DNA of 64,000 nt. Source: Topomyia yanbarensis. Lineage: Eukaryota; Arthropoda; Insecta; Diptera; Culicidae. The DNA is taken from NCBI RefSeq assembly GCF_030247195.1, contig NC_080671.1, positions 207,105,456 through 207,169,455 of the forward strand, in the 5' to 3' direction. The notes beneath the pieces were generated by a model. It was not told the DNA's origin, did not search any database, and saw nothing but the letters and a program-made list of their open reading frames with translations. Position numbers and translations under genes: made by a program. Shown one piece after another: positions 11,558 through 20,807 of the stretch (the first letter of the stretch is position 1; every line of letters starts with the position of its first letter).

Positions 11558-12489
11558 AAATATCCGCATCGATAACATTCCGTTCGCTCTACTGAACCAA
11601 ACAAGTTTCTTTTTCCTTGTGATGAGCTGGCTTCGATTACCGACACTGACCGGTGGATTAGATTGTACTGTACCAGTAAATGATTTTTCTTGTTGCGCAA
11701 TTGTTCCAAAAATTTTGGCAATCACAAGTACATCCTTCAGACTGGCATCACCCTGTTTTAGCAATTCTCGGCGCAAAATTGCCGACTGGGAATTCTGAAT
11801 AATCTGGTCTTTGACATTCTCTTCTACTTTATCTCCGAATCCGCATCGTTCGGCCTGCACGTGTAGCCTGACAGTGAATGCATCAATACTCTCTCCCGAC
11901 ACATGTGTCATTTGTCGCAGAAGGTGTCGTTCATATGTAGCATTTTTTTTGATAAGTACATCCTTCAGACTGGCATCACCCTGTTTTAGCAATTCTCGGC
12001 GCAAAATTGCCGACTGGGAATTCTGAATAATCTGGTCTTTGACATTCTCTTCTACTTTATCTCCGAATCCGCATCGTTCGGCCTGCACGTGTAGCCTGAC
12101 AGTGAATGCATCAATACTCTCTCCCGACACATGTGTCATTTGTCGCAGAAGGTGTCGTTCATATGTAGCATTTTCTTTGATAAGAAAAAACTGTTCAATT
12201 TTGTTACCACCTCCTCGTAGCTTGTCATATTGGGTGTGTAGCATTCCACGTTTACCAAAGGACCTCGCATGTTGCTCTCTAGTAAATCGGGTAACGTATC
12301 TACCAATTGCTGGATGCTCGATCCCGCGAAATGCAGCAATAAATCATTTTTCCATTCATCGTTTTCAATTCGGCTGGCTCGAACCATCGTTTCAAATGAT
12401 TTTTGCCATTTACGCTATTCGATTCCGACGTCGTCTGTGTGGGAAGCGTAATCGAATGGCTGTAACTGCAAACCCAAAGTTCGCACCAT
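11545..12489 (-). pseudogene. gypsy gag
   Basis: The start codon is at 12489. An in-frame TAG interrupts the frame about 25 codons later, just before KWQKSFETMVRAS. A gag core follows (NDLLLHFAGSSIQQLVDTLPD, ERHLLRQMTHVSGESIDAF). A frameshift in a T-run near 12188 changes frame. A 76-codon segment is duplicated in tandem (see 11726-12181). A zinc knuckle beginning ECYRCGYF is cut at 11557 by the foreign block. Gag normally forms the particle that packages element RNA. Several independent lesions show that it is non-functional. Confidence 0.8.
11726..12181 (-). repeat. 228-bp in-frame tandem duplication in gag
   Basis: 11726-11953 and 11954-12181 are nearly identical (offset 228 bp, 76 codons). 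The frame stays open across the junction, duplicating the ERHLLRQM...LLKQGDASLKDV segment. The two copies differ by very few bases, so the event is recent relative to the other lesions. Confidence 0.9.
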
Positions 12490-12800
12490 GTCAGTAAAAA
12501 TATGCAAATTATTTCGTCTTTGTATTCCCGCTTCGATAATTTATACGATTAATGCATTAAAACATAAAGTAAATTGAATCGATCAATACCCGACAGTTTT
12601 TCTGAAATCACTTGTAAATTCAACAAAAAAAACAGAATCGTTATCTGTGCCATAATTTCACTCTATTCGTAGCAAGTTTCGTTGATCACCTACACTGACA
12701 TAAACACGTTACGATAACAGTTTTAGCCTTCGCCTTGAAAGGTTGTGTTTGCTGATTGGTTGTAGCAACCAAGGCTGTGCAAGCCGTGAATAGGCTAGAA
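12490..12800. other. Spacer without recognised feature
   Basis: AT-rich sequence between gypsy gag and the 5' UTR of LINE B. A 5' LTR or primer-binding site for the gypsy element was looked for and not found. Confidence 0.5.
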
Positions 12801-12930
12801 GTTTGTGTACCGTGTCAGTATTTGATGCTGTGTTGGTGCGGAGACAGGCAGCATTGTTGGCTGCGAGAGCGGTCGTTTGGTGGTGTTACCACGCGATAAG
12901 CGAGTATTGGTGCGAAGGCAACGAAGTCTC

Positions 12931-13330
12931 AGGTAAGCGGCGCCCCACCTTGGTTGTAGTAGTGTTTGCGCTGCATACAACCGGCGCTTGCGACGGAGTG
13001 AGACAGAGCTGCATCTGGTTGGTGAAGCGGCTCGCTTCATCATCACTCATTCATCCGTATTAGTGCAGATACGGGATTTTGAGTATTTGTGTACCTAGCC
13101 ACGCTGCGTAGTAGAGGAATACCTCTGGACCCACAGGTAAGCGGCGGCCCCACCTTGGTGGTGGTAGTGGTTACGCTGCATACAGTCGGCGCTAAGTGAG
13201 ACAGAGCTGCATCTTGTTGGTGAAGCGTCTCGGCTCCATCTTGGTAGTGGTGGTTGCGCTGTGTTCAACCCGAGCGTGTGACAGAGGGAGACAGCGGGAA
13301 TCTGCAACTCTTCGAAGGACAGGTAGATTT
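12931..13330 (+). repeat. Tandem 204-bp units in LINE B 5' UTR
   Basis: 12931-13134 and 13135 to about 13330 are diverged direct repeats, each beginning aggtaagcggcg and containing gtgagacagagctgcatc. Multi-monomer 5' UTRs serve as internal promoters in some LINEs; that role is inferred here. Each unit begins with a string that also matches the 5' splice-site consensus. Confidence 0.65.
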
Positions 13331-13374
13331 TAATATAATTTTGCTAGTGTTAGTATTTAATCAACTTACTGTGT

Positions 13375-13925
13375 ATGGTAGGCGAGATGGAGGATAGTGA
13401 GATGGAATCCTCCATTTCACAAGAGCAAAATTCTTCTGATTCCCCTCCTTCAACTCCCCCTAGAATAAAATTATACCCTCAAGGGTCTTCTGGACCTTGG
13501 CAGGTTTTCTTCAGGCGGAAAGGAAAGCCATTAAACCTTGTGCAAATTGCACGGGATCTGACTTCACGATTTTCTGCTGTAACAGAGATCGTGAAAGTAA
13601 ATAAAGCAAACTTCGAGTTAGCATTGATAACATTAGACAAGCTAACGAGATAGTAGCCTGCGAACTCTTCACGCGTGAATATAAAGTTTATATACTTTCG
13701 CGCGATATAGAATGCGATGGAGTCATCTCCGAACCCAGCATCACTGCCGAGGATATACTTAAGCATGGTGTTTGTTGTTTCAAGAACACCCTGCTTAATA
13801 AAGTAAAAATACTCGATTGTAAGCAATTGTACTCAGTATCACATGAAGAGGAAAAAGTTTACCGACCATCCTATTCATTTCGTGTAACTTTCGCTGGGTC
13901 TGCATTGCCTAGCCATGTTCTTATT
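13375..13925 (+). pseudogene. LINE copy B ORF1 (gag-like), N-terminal half
   Basis: Starts at ATG 13375, a few codons after which the acidic/serine-rich N-terminus leads into the family motif YPQGSSGPWQVFFRRK. Alignment to copy C ORF1 is good, but a frameshift near 13640 moves the continuation (ACELFTREYKVYIL...FRVTFAGSALPS) to another frame. The zinc knuckles are lost in the internal deletion at 13926. ORF1 proteins of this group bind element RNA. Non-functional. Confidence 0.8.
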
Positions 13926-15363
13926 AATTGGTTCGATTCTAAAGGTACACGGGAAGGCCACATTAGGTATCTGATAAAGAAGTGTCAACAAAGGATAAAT
14001 TTTCTCCGAACAATAACCGGATCTTGGTGGGGTGCTCATCCAAGTGACGTGATAAGATTGTATCAAACAACGATACTTTCAGTAATGGAATATGGGTGCT
14101 TCTGTTTCCGTTCAGCTGCAAACACTCACATTATTAAATTGGAACGAATACAGTATCGTTGTTTACGAATCGCCTTAGGTTCCATGCAATCGACACATAC
14201 GATGAGTCTTGAAGTACTAGCGGGAGTTCTTCCCTTAAAAGATCGATTCTGGGATCTCTCCTCTCGTTTACTTATACGATGTGAGGTTATGAATCCACTG
14301 GTAATTGAAAATTTTCAAAGACTTGTCGAGCTTCAATCCCAAACCAGATTCATGACAGTGTACTTCAATCACATGTCACAAGAAATAACGCCTTCTAGTT
14401 ATATTCTGACATGTGTTAATATACTAGATACTCCCGATTCCACTTTATTTTTCGACACGTCCATGCAAGAGGAAATTCATAAGTAAATACCAACACATTG
14501 ACTGCCATAAAATGTTCTACACTGATGGGTCACGAATCAATGAGGCCACTGGCTTCGGTATTTTCAACAATAACACCTCGATCTCTTTCAAGCTTGCAGA
14601 ACCTGCCTCCGTTTATACAGCCGAACTAGCAGCAGTTCACTATAGTCTGGAAATCATTGATACTTTACTTCCGAGCCATTATTTCATCCTCACAGATAGC
14701 CTCAGCAGAATTAAAGCACTACGCTCTTTAAAGCTTGATAATCACGCTCCGTTCTTTTTGAAGAAGATACGAGACTACTTAACTAAATTAACAAATAAAT
14801 CTTATCAAATTACCTTAGTGTGGATTCCCGCTCATTGCTCCATACTGGGTAATGAGAGAGCGGATAATTTAGCCAAAATAGGGGCGCTGGACGGTGACAT
14901 CTATGAAAGACCTATTGCCTTCAATGAATTTTATAGCGCTTCTCGTCAGAGGACGCTTACTAGTTGGCAAACATCATGGGACAATGGTGACCTGGGACAG
15001 TGGTTGCATTCAATTATCCCTAAAGTATCAACGAAGGCATGGTTTAAAGGGTTGGATATAAGTCGAAACTTCATTCGTGTGATGTCTAGACTCATGTCCA
15101 ACCATTATACGTTGAATGCGCATCTCCGCCGTATTGGGATCGCAGAAGATAATCAATGTGCTTGCGGAGAGGGTTACGAAGACATTGAACATGTTGTTTG
15201 GTCTTGCACTGAATATCGTGAAGCCAGATCCCAATTAATAGACTCCTTACGAGCCAGAAGAAAACCACCCTATGTACCTGTTCCTAATATCCTCGCTTTA
15301 CGAGATCTTACATACATGGGCCATATTTATCATTTCCTGAAAACAAAAAAAAATCAAATATAA
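13926..15363 (+). pseudogene. LINE copy B ORF2 C-terminal third (thumb, RNase H)
   Basis: Begins at WFDSKGT, downstream of the RT catalytic core, and continues through the family block YGCFCFRSAAN...YRCLRIALGSM. A 47-bp deletion after 14480 breaks the frame. From 14512 to 15363 an open frame gives the complete RNase H domain (MFYTDGSRINEATGFG; E in ELAAVHYSLE; ILTDSLSRI; HCSILGNERADNLAK) and the terminal Cys/His cluster (CACGEGYEDIEHVVWSC). No endonuclease or RT active site remains. Confidence 0.85.
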
Positions 15364-15434
15364 TTATCCCCACAACGTTCCTAGTTTTTTTCCCTTGCTA
15401 CCCACAAACAATTTAGATTTCTTCGCAGTTAGTA

Positions 15435-16530
15435 ACATCGCAAACAATAGCAGCACCAAAGCTGAGTTGACCGGTAAGGAAAAGAGGAATTCCGCTTTAT
15501 TACAGAGATGAAACAAAGAATTGGTTCTGATTGCTGTATAGGTTCAACCGAGAAAGCCTTAATAAACGGTCTTCTTTGAAAACGCACCGTTGACATAAGC
15601 ATCATGAAAATTAATCAGTGGTCATGTCAATTGTGTAAAACTGCTTTCTTTTATTTCCAAGATGGCCACTTTTTGGGCTTTCTCAGTTCAATCTTAGGTT
15701 GTGCAGCGAAAGCTACACGAATAAACATTTATTGCAAACGGAAAAAGTGAGGACGCTGAATCTCTCTGGATAAAGACTCGCCATTTCTATCTTATTCTTA
15801 TTATTTATTTGTAAGTGTCATTCCAATCGAATCCTTTTGGAACGAGGGCCATTGACGGGTATCGTGCTCGATTGGAATGACACTGACAGATAAATGGTAA
15901 ACAAACGATTGACGTGTCGAGTCTTTTTTCAGAGGGATTTAGCGTCGTTAGGAAAAAGTAGTATTTATCCACTATGATTGCTAAATCTCTACGATAGCTC
16001 GACACTTTGGATGGGTTATTTGCTTTGGTACGAATCCGACATATCATATCTGCATACTCTGGAGTACAGCGACAGGCGGCTCCAGGGAGGGGCAAGGCGT
16101 GGCACGTGCACACTCGACCCCTATTCAGGCAGTTGAAGTTCGGGAAGACACGCCCACAGGCATCCACTCGCAAGCGGCCCAACCTCAGAAAATCCCTTAA
16201 AAACTGGCAATCCCGGAAATGGTTCATTCCGGTGGCCTCCTGGCTACAGATGTTACTGAACCGGACAAAGCCATTCACTCCGAAGTGTTCAACGTTCAAA
16301 CAAACGTTTGAAGCGATGGCTGGCTCGATAAGTGTTCTCTACCTCGGCAGCATTGGCATCTTTAACGTGCATCCATTCGTCTACGTGGAACTCAGTGATG
16401 TGGTCAGGTTGTAATGTAACTTGCTGTTATGCTCGTCGGGTAACACGAGAGATGCAGTGCTAGTTGTTTGAAGTCCGTTTCCAACCTAGGTTATTCGCCA
16501 TTCTATTCTAATCCTTACACAGCCAGTATT
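15435..16530. other. No confident gene; possible old retroelement debris
   Basis: 15818-15833 and 15868-15884 form a short hairpin (cattccaatcga). On the minus strand 16299-15805 is open for 164 codons with a Cys/His-rich middle (CQFLRDF, CTCHALPLPGAACRC) that faintly recalls BEL/Pao gag zinc fingers. Residue spacing does not match well, so I do not name it. The overlapping plus frame (16007-16414) shows no recognisable motif. Confidence 0.35.
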
Positions 16531-16544
16531 GAAAAATATAACTG

Positions 16545-16750
16545 ATAGCATCGCTTGACTTAGCCAAGGCGTACGACACCACTTGGAGATACGGCATCCT
16601 GCGAACATAACGAAAGTGGCAGATACGCGGAAACATGATAAACATGCAAAAAATGGGAAATGGTGTACCACCGGGTTCTGTGCTTTCAGTTACCCTATTC
16701 CCTATTATTGCACGCCGATGAAATTCTTCTTGTAGTGCGGTCCAAAAAGA
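16545..16750 (+). pseudogene. Non-LTR reverse transcriptase remnant
   Basis: Three RT signature blocks survive in order across internal deletions: LDLAKAYDTTWRYGIL (motif A), NGVPPGSVLSVTLF (motif B) and HADEILLVV where YADD is expected (motif C). A stop after ILRT and a frame change before motif C show decay. The sequences fit an R1/LOA/Jockey-type LINE of insects. It stops at the foldback element that begins at 16751. Confidence 0.7.
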
Positions 16751-17156
16751 TGGGTGGGTAATGTCAGAGACATAAACGGAGTGAAGTAGAATTCACTTTA
16801 GGCTGTTAATGCGAATGCTACAATATTGACTATATTCTGATAGGTTGTATTAAAACCAGCCATTTCGTTATTTCTAATGCAAATACCGAAATATCGGTAC
16901 ACATAGATCGAAACCTAAAATATTCCAACATATTTATCCTCATATGGTAACCCTGAAAAGAGCATTAAATGAGAGTGTATCAATTCATTTGCCAACAGTA
17001 GAGAATCGTATATACTTGTACCGTTATTTCGCTATTTCCATTAGAAATAACGAAATAACTTAACTTTCAGAAATTAGAAAAAAATGCAGCATTCGTATTA
17101 ACAACTTAAAATGTATGCTACTTCATTTCGGTAATGTCGTTGACATTACCTGCCCA
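16751..17156. repeat. Foldback MITE with ~130-bp inverted arms
   Basis: Ends are tgggtgggtaatgtc and gacattacctgccca. The arms (16751 to about 16880 and about 17030-17156) are imperfect inverted copies, sharing for example gaatgct and atttcgttatttctaatg. Total 406 bp, non-coding. No TSD was resolved. Confidence 0.7.
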
Positions 17157-17858
17157 CATTTCTAATCTAAAACAGAACAATTGTTTTGAAAACCTAATAA
17201 TTCCATAACCTAAGACGATTTAAAGCTACACTTTTGTGAAATCTCAACAGAAAACAAAATTACGTGTTAGTCCAACGAGCTTTCTGTCCCGTTGTTGTTG
17301 TCATTAAAATTTTGAACATTTTTTAAAGCATTCTGATAGCGATTACAAGGGGAAATGTTGGTTGAATGATATTTATTAAATTCTCCCAATTAATGTTCTA
17401 TGGCTAAACTATGATCATATTTCCTTAGAAGGCGCGTTTTACCCCATGTTTTCATAAATAATAATAAGCTCGAACCTTAACCAAGCAGGTATCTTAGAGT
17501 GGAGATTTCACAATAATGGAGCTTTTCATCTGTGTAGCCGCGATATTCGCAAACAAAATAAGTAAAAAGCACACTGCGTCAACCGCACACAAAATATGCC
17601 GGGCCTAATGTGGATACAATTAATCTGTTTTACGAACCGTTATTTAACTAAGTTTATAATATGATGTTACGTAAAACTTTTTCTCAGTTTGCTCCGAGGA
17701 CCGCATATTTTAAATTTCCCCTGGTAGTGTAAAAATGCTCTATAAACTTTCCGAAGTAACTCGTATCAAATCATCAACAGAAAATCATATTATCAGTATC
17801 CAATAAGCCAACACCATCTCCTTTACACAACGGAACAACCAGTACGCACTACCCCGCT
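17157..17858. other. Nothing recognised
   Basis: AT-rich sequence with no credible reading frame, tandem array or inverted pair that I could see. Confidence 0.5.
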
Positions 17859-18050
17859 CGGACGTGCCTGGCAGATTTCCCCCCAGATAGCCGGCAGCGA
17901 AATAAAAGGTCTGGCAGAATTTCTGGGGGTCTGGCTGGCAGAGCGCTGCCCTGCCGGCCGGCTCAAATGCAACAACCGTTTCTGGCAGAATTTTTCGCCT
18001 TACGGTTATTAACGGTTTTTTCTGCCGGATTTCTGCCAGACACGCACCGG
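17859..18050. repeat. GC-richer inverted-repeat element
   Basis: 17859-17880 and 18028-18050 are inverted copies (cggacgtgcctggcagattt against a right arm ending cagacacgcaccg). The interior repeats ctggcagaattt several times. Its GC content contrasts with the AT-rich surroundings. Probably a small MITE with subterminal repeats. Confidence 0.5.
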
Positions 18051-18676
18051 CAGGACCGGTTTTGTACCGCTTCAGGTTTTGCTTGTATTTTTTTCTTATT
18101 TTTTTTGAATTTTATGGAAATTTATAATAAAAACATGCCTGGAGACATGAAATCCATATTACTTACCATGTTTGAAACCAAAATCTTTGTTTCTCCCTAT
18201 TTTTTCATCTGCCAAAACTATCCTTCTTGGAAAAATGGAAATATGGCGAAAATGAAACAACGATAAGCAAAACAGAACCGGTGGAGCGAATCTGCCTACC
18301 ATAACTGGAAGGAGTACAGCTGAATTCGGGCAGCGCCATTTTGATAATTTTGACATTTGCTGGCTGCCCGTTTTTCTTCCAAGCGGGACGCCGTAGTCTA
18401 CGGCTTGCCAGAGGAAACAAACACACAGATAAATGAGGTGCACACTGGAACCAGAGCACAGATTGCAAGAACTGCACAGATTTCAGCCTGGAAATGTACT
18501 TTAAGTAGCTGCACATTTTTGAATTGTTTCGGAAGGATAAATTTAAATAAATAACAGATTGCTGCAAATTTCAGATTGTCAATATACGCGCAAGCAACAA
18601 ATAACGAATATAAACTGCACAATTGGATTATCGCTGTCAATTATTGGAAAGACTCCAATTTGTTCTTTATTGTTTG
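18051..18676. other. No gene recognised
   Basis: Overlapping frames on both strands (up to 120 codons on the minus strand) lack recognisable domains and do not share a consistent codon pattern. Nothing else was identified. Confidence 0.4.
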
Positions 18677-19509
18677 TTATCACGGTGTGTATATAAAATG
18701 ACCTTATTATAAAAAAATAAGCCTCTCTGAATCTTTCGCTATTCGATAGCAGACCTTTTTACCTTCAATTTAAAACTTGTTTGAAAATTATCCACCGAGG
18801 GTCGACGAACATTTTTATTTTTTCAATTCAATGAGGACGGCTAACTATCGCCAAAAACAGAAAGGGCCAAAATAATCAAACATGCTATATCGTCGCTGTT
18901 GTGCTATCTTATGACAAACGCCATTTTGGGGTAAACTGAGTTAGATATGCTACATTACTTGTCTGAAAAATCTCTACAAAATGGCGTTTACAGAATTTCG
19001 ACAATCTGCTGCTGCTAATTTTTTGCTTCAAATGACTGTGTCTGTGCTCAAATTATCTTAATGTAAAAGATGTTTTTTATATGCAAAACTATCTGAGAAA
19101 CACAATGGCATAATCATTTTCAAAACAAAAATGCACGAATTGTGAGAAAAATGCTACTTAAGTTTTAAACTGGAAATGTAGCATATTTGGCAACACTGTA
19201 ACCAAAAATAACTATTTTTTTCCATTCGTTTTCGAGCTCTCCATCGAGACAGAGGTTGTTTTTTCTAGTCCATAGTGCTGTGTGAGGCGATAAAGAATAG
19301 TGTTAATCCGCATTCAAGGTTATTTTGCCAGTTCGGGTCGGTCCTCAGCCTTTTGTTCGCGTGTGAGGATTAAACAATAGCCAGCTGTATAAGATGGATC
19401 GGTTCGTCGTTGGACACCAGTTTAAAGCTAAGTGGTTTTTGTCTTTTATAACACATTTATTGCTTTCTTCCGTCTGCGCGGGCGCTGACCCCGTGCGTTG
19501 ACGTTTTCT

Positions 19510-20807
19510 ATGGTTCCCTCTCCGGATGGTCAAATGGAAGTTGAATCGGGTTCAACTTCTAAGGCTCCCCCCGGCCCAAATGCTATCCAGAACTCTCAAC
19601 TGTCCATTTGTGGTCTTCTTTCGGCCCAAGACTAAATCACTGAATCTTCTTCAGATTTCTAGAGACCTGACGGAACGGTTCTCGGCTGTGACCGAAATTT
19701 CAAAGGTCCGCTCGGACAAGATAAGGGTGTTGCTAGCCAACTCAAAGCAGGCAAACGATATTGCTTGCTGTGAGCACTTTACGCGGGATTATAACGTGTA
19801 TATTCTAGCTGTAAAAGTACAATCCGAAGGCGTCGTAACCGATGAGAGTTTGACGTGCGAGGATCTACTGAAGTACGGGGTTGGCCGTTTCAGAGACCGC
19901 TTACTTCAGCCAGTGAAAATACTAAGTAGTAGTTGCGGAGGATGGTTCAAAAACGTACCCCCAATCAAACTCTTATCGGGTGACCTTCGCTGGTACCGCT
20001 TTGCCAAATTTCGTCCTCTTGCACAAGGTTCGTCTGCCTGTGCGTCTGTTTGTGCCGCGGGTCATGAATTGCACAAAGTGTAAACAACTGGGTCACACAG
20101 CTACCCATTGTAGCAATAAGGCCCGCTGTGGAAAATGCGGGGAAAATCATCTAGATGATTCGTGCAGTAAGCAAGCCGAAAAATGTCCTTACTGTGCGGA
20201 GAGTCTGCATGATATCTCGGCATGTCCCGCGTACAAACTACGTGGGGATAAACTGAAACGTTCCCTTGCGGGAAGATCCAAACATTCTTTCGCAGAAATG
20301 TTAAGGAATGCTACGCCACCATCCTCAGCAAACATCTATACTCACTTGCCTCCTGACGAGGGCGAGGCTGGTAACCCACAAGAGGGAACATCTACTAGGG
20401 TGCCTAGAATTTATAGGACGCGGAGAAACATTTCCTCTCGTAAAGTTCCTTGTAAAGGCCAGAAGGTGTCCCTTGACGGGGCTCCGAAAGTGACATCTAT
20501 TGGAAGTGTTGCAACCAAACCGAAGCAATTAGCTCCTGGTCTCGGAGGATTAAGCTCAGAGAAGGAGTTCCCAGTACTTCCAGGAACATCAAAAATCCCA
20601 AGTGTTCCTTTGTTTCAGTTCGAGAGTAATCACAGCACTGGAATTATAAAACTCTCGGACATAGTGGACTGGATAATAAAAACTTTGAATATTACTGATC
20701 CTATTAAAAGTCTTATGTTAGCTTTTCTCCCTACAGTGAGAACATTTTTGAAGCAGTTGACTGCTAAATGGCCCCTCCTCTCAGCGATTGTATCCTTCGA
20801 TGGCTAA
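19510..20807 (+). pseudogene. LINE copy D ORF1 (gag-like, zinc knuckles)
   Basis: ATG 19510 opens a frame with MVPSPDGQMEVESGS, shifted near 19605 into the frame encoding FFRPKTKSLNLLQISRDLTE. Another shift near 19960-19990 leads to VTFAGTALP-like sequence and LFVPRVMNCTKCKQLGH. Three Cys/His clusters follow (CTKCKQLGHTATHC, CGKCGENHLDDSC, CPYCAESLHDISAC), typical of nucleic-acid-binding ORF1 proteins of I/Jockey LINEs. The C-terminus ends IVSFDG, and its stop overlaps the ORF2 start in ATGGCTAA. The frameshifts make it non-functional. Confidence 0.85.

Larger units (their letters stand above)
7626..12489 (-). mobile_element. Degenerate Ty3/gypsy LTR retrotransposon
   Basis: Order on the minus strand: gag (12489-11545), a foreign block (11557-10610) replacing the end of gag, protease and the start of RT, RT-RNase H-integrase (10601-7913), polypurine tract, 3' LTR. 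The 5' LTR is missing. The short LTR and integrase C-terminus fit a mag-like lineage, but I cannot fix the family by eye. Many frameshifts show that it is dead. Confidence 0.85.
12801..15434 (+). mobile_element. I-group LINE copy B, internally deleted
   Basis: Contains a 5' UTR with two approximately 204-bp tandem units, the first half of ORF1 (13375-13925), then directly the last third of ORF2 (13926-15363) and a short 3' UTR. The ORF1/ORF2 junction falls at ggttcg, a 6-bp motif present at both deletion ends in copy C (54343 and 57333), so about 2.99 kb was lost by a microhomology-mediated event. The 3' end is cut at 15434, where similarity to copy A stops. The 5' boundary is approximate. 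Confidence 0.85.

Noticed and set aside
12490..12800. 5' LTR of the gypsy element
   Set aside because: No similarity to 7626-7823 was found here on either strand.
16007..16414. 135-codon plus-strand frame, and 164-codon minus-strand frame over the same DNA
   Set aside because: Cys/His pattern only faintly like BEL/Pao gag; no domain or start context convincing enough to call a gene.
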